Assembly (NCBI RefSeq): GCF_013371085.1
Contig: NZ_JABWCV010000007.1
Location: forward strand, 124,001 to 188,000
Direction: 5' to 3'
Source of the DNA: Vreelandella maris
Lineage (GTDB): Bacteria; Pseudomonadota; Gammaproteobacteria; Pseudomonadales; Halomonadaceae
DNA length: 64,000 bases
Positions 47,791-55,874 of the stretch are shown one piece after another. The notes under the pieces are model-generated. The model was not told where the DNA came from and did not search any database. It saw only the letters and a list, made by a program, of their open reading frames with translations. Numbering within the stretch: position 1 is the stretch's first letter; each line of letters begins with the position of its first letter. A program made the position numbers and the translations under genes.

Positions 47791-48945
47791 ATGAATTTTG
47801 AACTTAACGAAGACCAGGTCGCCTTTGCCGATATGGCGCGGGCGTTTGCCCAAAACGAGCTAGAGCCCCATGCGGCCGAGTGGGACCAAACCTCGTTCTT
47901 TCCGGTCGATGTGATTCGCAAAGCGGGCGAGCTGGGCTTTTGCTCGCTGTATGCCCCAGAAAGCGTAGGCGGGTTAGGGCTTTCGCGGTTGGATGCCAGC
48001 ATCATATTCGAGCAGCTCGCCATGGGCTGCACCTCGACCACGGCGTATCTGACCATTCATAACATGGTGACCTGGATGTTGGCGGATTTCGGCACGCCCG
48101 ACGCAGTCGAGCAGTGGGGCGCAAGGCTGGCTACGGGCGAGCTGCTTGGCTCTTACTGTTTAACCGAGCCTAACTCAGGTTCCGACGCCGCCTCGCTGAA
48201 GACCACCGCCAAGCGCGATGGCGATCACTACGTGCTTACCGGCAGCAAGATGTTTATTTCCGGCGCGGGTAGTACCGATTTTCTGGTGGTGATGGCGCGC
48301 ACCGGCGGTGAGGGGGCTAGCGGTGTGTCAGCGTTTGCGGTGGATGCCAAGAGCGAAGGCATCAGCTACGGGCGCAAGGAAGAGAAGATGGGCTGGAACA
48401 GCCAGCCCACTCGCATGATTACCTTTGAAGAAGTGCGGGTGCCCGCCCATCACCTATTGGGCAACGAAGGTGACGGTTTCAAAATCGCCATGAAAGGCCT
48501 CGATGGGGGGCGGATCAATATTGCTACCTGCTCGATCGGCACCGCGCAGCAGGCGATCAACAAGGCGCGGGAATACATGCTCGAGCGCAAGCAGTTCGGC
48601 AAACGGCTCGCCGAGTTCCAGGCGTTGCAGTTCCGCTTGGCCGATATGGTCACCGAGTTAGTCGCTGCACGCCAACTGGTGCGTATGGCCGCCACCAAGC
48701 TGGACGCTGGCCACGCCGATGCGCCGACTTATTGCGCCATGGCTAAACGCTTTGCTACCGATGTGGGCTTCAAGGTATGCGACGAAGCGCTGCAAATATA
48801 CGGCGGCAACGGCTATATCAAGGAGTATCCTATGGAGCGCTACGTGCGCGATACCCGGGTGCACCGGATTCTCGAAGGCACCAACGAAATCATGCGCCTG
48901 ATCATCTCCCGTCGGGTATTGGCAGACGGCGCCACCGAGCTGTAA
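47791..48945 (+). CDS. Acyl-CoA dehydrogenase, probably isobutyryl-CoA dehydrogenase
   Basis: 384 residues, FAD-dependent. Motifs: YCLTEPNSGSDAASLKTTAK, KMFISGAGSTDFLVVMART, GGRINIATCSIGTAQQAI, and QIYGGNGYIKEYPMERYVRD with the catalytic-Glu region ILEGTNEIMRLIISR. The next two genes encode the 3-hydroxyisobutyryl-CoA hydrolase and 3-hydroxyisobutyrate dehydrogenase of valine degradation, which points to isobutyryl-CoA as substrate. A LiuR-type site lies just upstream. Confidence 0.88.
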   Translation: MNFELNEDQVAFADMARAFAQNELEPHAAEWDQTSFFPVDVIRKAGELGFCSLYAPESVGGLGLSRLDASIIFEQLAMGCTSTTAYLTIHNMVTWMLADFGTPDAVEQWGARLATGELLGSYCLTEPNSGSDAASLKTTAKRDGDHYVLTGSKMFISGAGSTDFLVVMARTGGEGASGVSAFAVDAKSEGISYGRKEEKMGWNSQPTRMITFEEVRVPAHHLLGNEGDGFKIAMKGLDGGRINIATCSIGTAQQAINKAREYMLERKQFGKRLAEFQALQFRLADMVTELVAARQLVRMAATKLDAGHADAPTYCAMAKRFATDVGFKVCDEALQIYGGNGYIKEYPMERYVRDTRVHRILEGTNEIMRLIISRRVLADGATEL

Positions 48946-48955
48946 AGGATAAGGA

Positions 48956-50077
48956 ATGCCCATGAGCAGTGTACTGTTTACCGAACACCCCGCCCAAGAC
49001 GGCCACGTCATCGCCGAAATAAAGCTGGATGCCGAGCGCTCGCTGAACGCGTTAACGCTTGAGATGTGCGAAGCGATGTTGCCGCGCCTGCGGGACTGGG
49101 CCACCGATGAGCGCGTGGTGGCGATCCTGCTGGATAGCGCTGGCGAGAAAGCGTTCTGTGCCGGTGGTGATGTCGTCAATCTGTATAAAACGATTACCGG
49201 CGAGGGCGACCCTAGCTTTCCCGAGCGTTTTTTCGAAACCGAGTATCGGCTCGACTACCTACTGCACACCTACCCCAAGCCGGTGATCTGCTGGGGGAGC
49301 GGTATTGTAATGGGCGGCGGCATGGGGCTATTGAGTGCCAGCAGCCACCGCGTGGTGACTGAAACCTCACGCTTGGCCATGCCGGAAGTCACTATCGGCC
49401 TTTACCCGGATGTGGGCGCCAGCTGGTTCTTGAACCGCCTGCCCAACGGTACAGGGCGCTTTTTAGCCATGACCGGCTGTCAGGTCAGCGCGCCGGATGC
49501 CGTTCACCTCGGCCTGGCCGACCGCTGTATTGCCAGCCACCACCGGGATGCATTGCTGCAGCAGCTGATCGATGCACGTTGGGGTAAAGGCGCCGACACC
49601 GATGCCCACGGCGTGGTCAACCGTATTATGCGCGAGCTAGAGCAGACCTCGCAGCCGGTGTTTGCCGAGCTGGAAGCCCCCGTTTATCAGCACGCATCAC
49701 TGATTCGCGAATTGATGGATCACGACAGCGTCGAGCAGATCGTTGCCGCCATTACCGCGGTAAAAAGCGACAACAAGTGGTTCAACAAAGCGCAGAAAAC
49801 GCTGGCCCACGGCAGCCCAGTGTCCATCAAACTGATCGATGAACAACTGAAGCGCGCCAAACACATGTCGCTGGCGGAAGTGTTCCAGTTTGAGATGGCG
49901 CTTTCGGTACAGTGCTGCCGCCACCGCGAATTTCCTGAGGGCGTGCGTGCGCTGTTGGTCGATAAAGATGGCCAACCCGCGTGGACTTACCCAGATGTCG
50001 CTTCGGTGGAGGAAAGCTTTATCAATGAACTGTTGGCCTCTCCCTGGTCGCAAAATCCTCTATCGGATCTGCGCTAA
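48956..50077 (+). CDS. 3-hydroxyisobutyryl-CoA hydrolase (crotonase family)
   Basis: 373 residues, longer than ordinary enoyl-CoA hydratases (~260) and typical for HIBYL-CoA hydrolase. Motifs: LDSAGEKAFCAGGDVVNLYK, GIVMGGGMGLLSASSHRVVT, and AMPEVTIGLYPDVGASWFLNR with the catalytic Glu/Asp region; VQCCRHREFPEGVRALLVDKD near the C-terminus. It follows the acyl-CoA dehydrogenase by 10 bases. Releases free 3-hydroxyisobutyrate for MmsB. ATG 48956 or 48962 may be the start. Confidence 0.9.
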   Translation: MPMSSVLFTEHPAQDGHVIAEIKLDAERSLNALTLEMCEAMLPRLRDWATDERVVAILLDSAGEKAFCAGGDVVNLYKTITGEGDPSFPERFFETEYRLDYLLHTYPKPVICWGSGIVMGGGMGLLSASSHRVVTETSRLAMPEVTIGLYPDVGASWFLNRLPNGTGRFLAMTGCQVSAPDAVHLGLADRCIASHHRDALLQQLIDARWGKGADTDAHGVVNRIMRELEQTSQPVFAELEAPVYQHASLIRELMDHDSVEQIVAAITAVKSDNKWFNKAQKTLAHGSPVSIKLIDEQLKRAKHMSLAEVFQFEMALSVQCCRHREFPEGVRALLVDKDGQPAWTYPDVASVEESFINELLASPWSQNPLSDLR

Positions 50078-50113
50078 CTTAATTTCCCAAACACGCTAAC
50101 AAGGACAATAAAG

Positions 50114-51007
50114 ATGACGACTGTTGCATTTATCGGTTTAGGCAATATGGGTGGCCCAATGGCCGCCAACTTATCAAAAGCGGGTTTTAACGTTCGTGCT
50201 TTTGATCTTTCTCAAGACGCACTGGAGACCGCCAAAACCAACGGCTGCGAAGTCGCGTTTTCAGCCCAAGAAGCCGCCACCGGTGCGGATTTCGTCATCT
50301 CCATGCTGCCCGCAGGCAAGCACGTGCGCGACCTGTATGTTGAGGGCGATGCACCGCTGTTCGAGGTGATCAAGCAGAGCGCGCTGGTGATCGACTGTTC
50401 CACCATCGATGCCGACACCGCCCGCAGCGTGGCTGCCGAAGGCGAGAAGCTAGGCGTTGGCTTTGTGGATGCGCCGGTTTCCGGCGGGGTAGGCGGCGCG
50501 CAAGCGGGCACACTAACGTTTATCGTGGGTGGCTCGGAGGCTCAGTTCGAACAGGCCAAACTAGTGCTGGACGTGATGGGCAAAAACATCTTCCACGCCG
50601 GAGACCATGGCGCCGGGCAGGTGGCCAAAGTGTGCAACAACATGCTGCTATCCATCCTGATGGCGGGCACCTGTGAAGCGATCAATATGGGCGTCAAAAA
50701 CGGCCTCGACCCAGCGGTGCTTTCAGAAATCATGAAGCAGAGTTCTGGCGGCAACTGGGCACTCAACGTTTACAATCCCTACCCAGGCGTCATGGAAAAC
50801 GCCCCCGCTTCGAAAAACTACCAAGGCGGCTTCCAGGTAGACCTGATGATCAAGGATCTGGGCCTGGCCATGGATGTCAGCCAGCAAAGCGCCTCCGCAG
50901 TACCCATGGGCTCCGCCGCCCGCTCGCTGTTTACCCTGCATAAAGCCAAAGGCAACGGCAAACTCGACTTCTCCAGCCTGATGAAGCTGTATCAGGATGA
51001 AGCGTAA
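50114..51007 (+). CDS. mmsB: 3-hydroxyisobutyrate dehydrogenase
   Basis: 297 residues; oxidises 3-hydroxyisobutyrate to methylmalonate semialdehyde with NAD+. N-terminal Rossmann motif FIGLGNMGGPMAANLSKAGF, DAPVSGGVGGAQAGTLTFIVGG, and catalytic lysine in GAGQVAKVCNNMLL. Third step of the valine unit. No mmsA or enoyl-CoA hydratase for the missing steps is in the window. Confidence 0.94.
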   Translation: MTTVAFIGLGNMGGPMAANLSKAGFNVRAFDLSQDALETAKTNGCEVAFSAQEAATGADFVISMLPAGKHVRDLYVEGDAPLFEVIKQSALVIDCSTIDADTARSVAAEGEKLGVGFVDAPVSGGVGGAQAGTLTFIVGGSEAQFEQAKLVLDVMGKNIFHAGDHGAGQVAKVCNNMLLSILMAGTCEAINMGVKNGLDPAVLSEIMKQSSGGNWALNVYNPYPGVMENAPASKNYQGGFQVDLMIKDLGLAMDVSQQSASAVPMGSAARSLFTLHKAKGNGKLDFSSLMKLYQDEA

Positions 51008-51181
51008 AACGAGAGGTGAGGGGTTGTAGCGCGTGGTAACGAGTAGCGAGTGCAACGAGAAACGAGGCACCCGTATGGACGGCCCCGCGCGAATGGGCGG
51101 CAAAGCCGCCCCCAACTTGCCACCCAACCCCGCGAGAGGCAAACTCAGCTTCCTCACTCTGCTCAAACAAAAAGGATTGCC

Positions 51182-51808
51182 ATGATCACGCTTTGGGGCC
51201 GCAACAACTCCACCAATGTCAAAAAAGTACTCTGGGTGCTAGAAGAGCTGGAACTGCCCTTTGAGCAAATTCAGGCGGGACTTCATCACGGGGTCAACAA
51301 CACCCCAGAATACCTGGCCATGAACCCCACCGGGCTGGTTCCGCTACTCAAAGATGATGCCACCGATAGCGTGCTGTGGGAATCTAACGCCATTATTCGC
51401 TACCTGGCCGCCCAATACGGGCAGAACAAGCTTTGGATCGAAGCGCCCGCCAAGCGCGCCCAAATGGAAAAGTGGATGGAGTGGGCCAACAGCACGCTAA
51501 CGCCAGCTCACCGCAAGATCCTGATGGGTTATGTCAGAACATCGCCCGAAAATCGCGATAACGCCGCCATCGAAGCAGCGGTGAAAGAATGCGAAGCGCT
51601 ATTTGCCATCATGGATAACGCGCTGGCAAATCAGACCTGGTTTTCCGGTGAGGCGTTTGGCTTGGGCGATATCGCCATCGCGCCCTTTATTTACAACATG
51701 TTCAACAGCGGCCTTACCTGGCAACCCCACCCCCACCTGGAACGTTGGTACCAACAGCTCACTGAACTGCCTAGCTTCAAAAAAATGGTGATGATTCCGG
51801 TGACGTAA
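51182..51808 (+). CDS. Glutathione S-transferase family protein
   Basis: 208 residues. Thioredoxin-like N-terminal domain ([46 protein letters not shown]) and all-helical C-terminal domain. The start at 51182 (AAAGGA upstream) is preferred to the open extension from 51050, which is unlike the family. 174 bases separate it from mmsB. The substrate is unknown; a role in removing reactive acyl intermediates is only a guess. Confidence 0.87.
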   Translation: MITLWGRNNSTNVKKVLWVLEELELPFEQIQAGLHHGVNNTPEYLAMNPTGLVPLLKDDATDSVLWESNAIIRYLAAQYGQNKLWIEAPAKRAQMEKWMEWANSTLTPAHRKILMGYVRTSPENRDNAAIEAAVKECEALFAIMDNALANQTWFSGEAFGLGDIAIAPFIYNMFNSGLTWQPHPHLERWYQQLTELPSFKKMVMIPVT

Positions 51809-51907
51809 TGCTTGAACTTGAATGAGGTAAGCACTTTCATTCTTGGTGGCGAGTAGCGCTTTGCTAGCCTAGTCTTACGTAGGAAAAACAAAAATAAAGG
51901 AACTCAC

Positions 51908-52657
51908 ATGCTTCTTACACGACACAGCTTCATCAGTGGCTTGGCAGCCATCGCGTTACTCGCTGGAAACATAACTTACGCTGCCGACGATGCTACCAAG
52001 CGAATTATGGTTTATGGAGACTCCAATACATGGGGTTATATGCCCGTCGAAAGCGGCCCTACAACGCGTTACCCAGCTGATGTACGCTGGCCCGGTGTTA
52101 TGGAAACAGAGCTTGGCTCCGAATATGAAGTGATTGAGGAAGGCTTGAGCGCACGCACCACAGACGTACCTGACCCTACACTTCCTCATATTTCGGGAGC
52201 AGGGCTTGATGGTTCCGCCTATTTGTCATCTGCTATCGCAACTCATCATCCACTCGATTTGGTTGTGATCATGCTTGGCACGAATGATGTTAAGGCAATG
52301 TTTGATCGCTCACCGTTTCGAATCGCACTCGGTGTTGGAAAGCTGATCGACATAGTGGAACAGACAGGTGGTGGGGTTGGCACCTCTTATCCAGCACCAA
52401 AGGTGTTGGTGCTCTCTCCGCCGCCACTCGGAGATGTGGCTCCTGAGGGGCGCGCTGAAAGATTCGCTGGCGGCGTCGAGAAAACGGAAGCACTTCCACC
52501 CCTGTACGAGGCAATTGCTGAGGCGGCTGGCGCGGAGTTTTATGATGTCGGTACTCTGGCAACCACAGATGGAATAGACGGCGTTCATTTCTCTCCAGAA
52601 ACACACAATGCGATTGGCGTCGGCGTCGCCGAAAAGGTCATGTCAATTCTGGAGTAG
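51908..52657 (+). CDS. Secreted SGNH/GDSL hydrolase (arylesterase/acyltransferase-like)
   Basis: 249 residues with a signal peptide (RHSFISGLAAIALLAGNITYA, cleavage near residue 25). Block I MVYGDSNTWGYMPVESG with nucleophile Ser, block III VVIMLGTNDVKA, and block V DGIDGVHFSPETH with the Asp-His pair. EVIEEGLSARTTDVPDP resembles mycobacterial MsAcT-like acyltransferases and their arylesterase relatives. AAAGGAA lies before the ATG. Codon use is looser and more AT-rich than in the neighbouring genes, which may mean recent acquisition. Confidence 0.83.
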   Translation: MLLTRHSFISGLAAIALLAGNITYAADDATKRIMVYGDSNTWGYMPVESGPTTRYPADVRWPGVMETELGSEYEVIEEGLSARTTDVPDPTLPHISGAGLDGSAYLSSAIATHHPLDLVVIMLGTNDVKAMFDRSPFRIALGVGKLIDIVEQTGGGVGTSYPAPKVLVLSPPPLGDVAPEGRAERFAGGVEKTEALPPLYEAIAEAAGAEFYDVGTLATTDGIDGVHFSPETHNAIGVGVAEKVMSILE

Positions 52658-52692
52658 TCGTCGTTGGGCTCTGTGGTGCCTAGCATGTCTTC

Positions 52693-53631
52693 TCAATGAT
52701 TAAGCGTTCGTGAATAAGACGCTTCTAACACCGCTATCTCATTATTGAGCGCCTGCAACGTATTACATGCCAAACCATGCCGATCGGCGCTCTCAATCAA
52801 CGGCCCCAAGATCGCCCCACGCTCGGTGGGGCGCTTGGCCTCAATATCCTGCAACATTGAGGCTTTGTTATTCGCGGTGTTCTCGATCACCTGCCACACC
52901 AATGCCAACCACGATGCTCCACCTTGCCCGTTATTGGGAGGCGCAATACCCTCGGCCAGCATAATCGCCGCGACTTCCTGAACCACCGCTACCACACGGC
53001 CCGCATAAGCATCATCGCGCAACTCCCCGTTACGCACACCGTTCAACGCCACCAACGGGTTAATCGCTGCGTTCACCGCCAGCTTCTGCCACAAACGCTG
53101 GCGAATATCAGTCACCGCCGTAGCAGTAAGCCCCGCCTGAGTGAGTGTTTGCGCTAGTGTTTCTGCCAACTCACCGTGTCGATTATTCAAATCGCCCACA
53201 AACGTATGCCCGCGTCCCGCATGCACTACGCCATCATCACCGGTTAAGTAAGCCCCTTCCGTGGTGGTCGCGCACAGCACCGGCCCTGGCCACGTCTGGG
53301 TAATACGCGGTTGGGCCAAAAAACCGTTTTGCCACAGTACCAATGGGGTAGTGGAGGGGAGGGAGTTAGCAGTACTTTCCAGCGCCGCCTCAGCGCTCAT
53401 AGCTTTGGTAGTGATATGCAACAACGCAGGCGGCTCAGGCGCATCAACCGCCAACTGCCCAGCGGTAAGCGAGGGTAAGCGCTGAGTACGCGCTTCACCC
53501 TCCGGCGTCATTAACCTCTGCTGCGCGGGGAAGCCGCGGCGGCCAATTAGCGCCACCTCCGCAAATGGTGCCAGCGAATGCGCCAATAATCGGCCAATCG
53601 CGCCAGGGCCAAGGATCCAGTGGGTCGTCAT
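52693..53631 (-). CDS. Ketopantoate reductase-like protein (ApbA/PanE family)
   Basis: 312 residues. N-terminal Rossmann motif HWILGPGAIGRLLAHSLA, TTKAMSAEAAL, LWQNGF, and C-terminal domain with RQRLWQKLAVNAAINPLVALNGVRNGEL (catalytic Lys) and QDIEAKRPTERGAILGPL. If a true PanE it reduces 2-dehydropantoate to pantoate with NADPH in CoA synthesis; paralogues of other specificity are common. It is the last chromosomal-type gene before the insertion sequence. Confidence 0.85.
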   Translation of the reverse strand: MTTHWILGPGAIGRLLAHSLAPFAEVALIGRRGFPAQQRLMTPEGEARTQRLPSLTAGQLAVDAPEPPALLHITTKAMSAEAALESTANSLPSTTPLVLWQNGFLAQPRITQTWPGPVLCATTTEGAYLTGDDGVVHAGRGHTFVGDLNNRHGELAETLAQTLTQAGLTATAVTDIRQRLWQKLAVNAAINPLVALNGVRNGELRDDAYAGRVVAVVQEVAAIMLAEGIAPPNNGQGGASWLALVWQVIENTANNKASMLQDIEAKRPTERGAILGPLIESADRHGLACNTLQALNNEIAVLEASYSRTLNH

Positions 53632-53844
53632 TGTCTAAACATCATCATCAGCGGGAATGCCGACAAGCTTACCGCGTTCGATGTAAGGAGGCGAAGGTAG
53701 AAAAAAGCACTAGGAACGGGACTATTTGATAGTGACGCCGGTAAGCATAGTCTGCTAGCGTAAAGCTAAGAAGATTTTGAGTACGGTTTGTGGGTGAGGT
53801 AGTCGTGATTAGATGTTTTGCTTTTAAAAAGCGTTGAGGACTGA
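53632..53844. other. Non-coding stretch between panE-like gene and IS left end
   Basis: 213 bases, AT-rich toward the insertion sequence. I see no gene, terminator or matching half of the gene fragment found on the other side of the element. Confidence 0.4.
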
Positions 53845-53909
53845 CCGCTAACGACCGAGGCTGTGTGAAAACGTAGTGGCCGCTATACTTTGCCAGGTCC
53901 CCAGAGGAA

Positions 53910-55352
53910 ATGGTGATGAAGCGATTCGTGGTAGGCGAGGCCCGAGACCAAAGCACGTTATTCCCTACGCTTTTGGACGACTTCATCGCCGAGGATAACC
54001 CGGTTCGTGCCATTGAGGCATTTGTTGAGGGGCTCGACCTTAAAGATATGGGCTTCAAAGGTGTTGATCCGCACGCTACCGGGAGACCGGCTTATCATCC
54101 GGCTGTTCTTCTGAAGCTCTACATCTATGGTTATCTCAAGCGTATTCAATCAAGCCGCCGGTTAGAGCGCGAGACCCAGCGTAATGTCGAGCTAATGTGG
54201 CTGACTGAGCGTTTAACACCCGATTTCAAGACGGTTGCCGATTTTCGAAAGGACAATGGCGATGCCATCCGCCGTGTATGTAGAGAGTTCATCGTGCTTT
54301 GCCGGCGACTGGAGCTGTTCTCCCAAGCCATCGTGGCCATCGATGGCAGCAAGTTCAGAGCCGTCAACAACCGTAATCGCAATTTCACAGCGACCAAGAT
54401 GAAGCGTCGCCTTGAGCAGATCGAAGAAAGCTTCAACCGATATCTCAGTCAGCTAGATACAGCCGATCACACGGAGCCCGCGCTGGCCGAGGCCAAGACG
54501 AAACACTTAAAGGAGAAAATTATAAAGCTGAGGGAAGAAACGGCACGATTACAATCTGTTGAGGAACAGCGGCTGCAATCTCCGGATCAGCAAGTATCTT
54601 TGACGGATCCAGATGCTAGGTCGATGGCCACCAGTGGCAGAGGCACCGGGACAGTAGGCTACAACGTGCAGACAGCAGTCGATAGTCAGCACCATTTAAT
54701 TGTGGCTCATGAGGTGACCAACGTCGGACATGACCGTGGGCAGCTCTTCCATATGGCGAAGCAAGCTCGGGAAGCCACTGGCATCAAGGAGCTGAAGGTC
54801 GTAGCTGACAGAGGCTACTTCAAAGGTAAAGAAATTCTCGCCTGCCATAAAGAAGGGATAACGACCTATCTCCCCAAGCCGATGACATCTCCAAACCAGG
54901 CATAGGGCTTTTTCACAAGAGACGCATTCCGATACTTCCCTGAAAGCAATGAATATTCCTGTCCTGCTGGTCAGCGGCTGATATGGCGATATGAAACGAT
55001 AGAAAAGGGAATGAAGCTACATACTTACTGGAGCTCAGCATGTGCAAGCTGCGCTATGAAAGAAAAATGCACGACTGGCAAGCAACGACGGATCAGACGT
55101 TGGGAGCATGAAGATGTGCTTGAATCTGCACAGTCACGTCTCGATTGGAATCCAGAGGTGATGCGTCTAAGGCGACAAACCGTGGAGCATCCGTTCGGCA
55201 CGCTAAAGGCGTGGATGGGTGCGACACACTTCGCGACAAAGCGTTTTAGAAATGTGGGCACGGAAATGAGTCTTCATGTGCTGGCGTACAACTTGAAGCG
55301 CGTCATAAAGATTTTGGGAGTCAATGAGATAATGAGGGCTGCGAGGGCGTAA
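53910..55352 (+). pseudogene. IS1182-family transposase with in-frame amber stop
   Basis: 480 codons in one frame, broken only by TAG at 54903-54905. The upstream 331-residue part has the DUF772-type N-terminus (NPVRAIEAFVEGLDL, GRPAYHPAVLLKLYIYGYL) and DDE residues in VAIDGSKFRAVNN and VVADRGYFKGKEI. The part after the stop continues directly (GFFTRDAFRYFPESNEYSCP, cysteine motif CASCAMKEKC) and holds VEHPFGTLKAWMGATHF with the expected catalytic glutamate. A single base change (for example AAG to TAG) explains the break. The first part alone lacks the glutamate and should be inactive. Confidence 0.88.
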
Positions 55353-55517
55353 CAGCCCTTTTTCCTCTTTATTTTAGGGCTGTGATAGCGACTGTAGCTG
55401 GTTTCTGATAGCTCAATGATTTTCAACATCAGTGGTCGGCAATTATAGGAGCCAAGGCTCAGATGAGGCTAACGGGCAGCTGAAGGCAAAGGTTCTTGAG
55501 TCGGGCCAGATTTTTCT

Positions 55518-55545
55518 GTTTTCACACGGCCAGGACCCTGAGCGG
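55518..55545 (-). repeat. Right terminal inverted repeat of the IS
   Basis: GTTTTCACACGGCC at 55518-55531 is the complement of GGC-T/C-GTGTGAAAAC at the left end (53859-53872); similarity resumes as AGCGG at 55541-55545 against CCGCT at 53845-53849. Confidence 0.7.
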
Positions 55546-55697
55546 ACGTGCCGGTCAAAGCGGCAATCCATGCGGATTTCGCTTGGAGGGGATTGCTCAA
55601 ACGAAAGGATGAAATTCTGAATAAATATGACGAAAATCGAGCGAAAGAAGAACAAAAAAACGCCCGAGGCAATACTGATTCTGAGTCGAACCCGTGA
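55546..55697 (+). pseudogene. 3' remnant of an unidentified gene truncated at the IS right end
   Basis: A frame opens at the right end of the IS and runs to TGA at 55695-55697, giving about 50 residues of natural-looking sequence: VKAAIHADFAWRGLLKRKD followed by EILNKYDENRAKEEQKNARG and a polar end. A stop at 55539 inside the IS end closes it upstream. No ATG with a ribosome binding site precedes it, and no matching 5' part occurs left of the IS. I do not recognise the family. Confidence 0.4.
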
Positions 55698-55874
55698 AAC
55701 CGAGAATCAAAGTGTTACAATTAAAACTCCACACAAAGTACTAAATTCGTCGTCCTGGCCAAAAGCCCGATTCTCCCAAAGCCCTCAACAGAAGTTGGCC
55801 ATGATGGCCTATGCACTACCTTTGAACCCCTTTTAAAATGGGTGGATTACTGAATCTATTACGCCGATGATGGC

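Larger units (their letters stand above)
53845..55545 (+). mobile_element. IS1182-family insertion sequence, ~1.7 kb, probably inactive
   Basis: Imperfect 28-bp terminal inverted repeats (left 53845-53872, right 55518-55545) agree in 21 of 28 positions, with the inner GTGTGAAAAC perfect. One transposase frame lies inside, interrupted by a stop. No clear target-site duplication is visible next to the ends. The element separates Halomonas-like chromosome on the left from unrelated, mosaic DNA on the right. Confidence 0.75.

Noticed and set aside
51050-51181. N-terminal extension of the GST
   Set aside because: The extension is Arg/Gln-rich with no similarity to GST folds, and a ribosome binding site sits before the internal ATG at 51182.
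53669-54058. Minus-strand frame of 129 codons across the IS left end
   Set aside because: It spans the IS boundary and lies antisense to the transposase start; no family resemblance and no ribosome binding site.
54903-54905. Amber codon in the transposase as programmed read-through or recoding
   Set aside because: No recoding signal is visible and no other gene in the window has internal TAG; a point mutation is the simpler explanation.
55432-55620. Frames of 62-70 codons over the IS right end
   Set aside because: They run through the terminal inverted repeat in both strands and are incompatible with the better-supported remnant frame.
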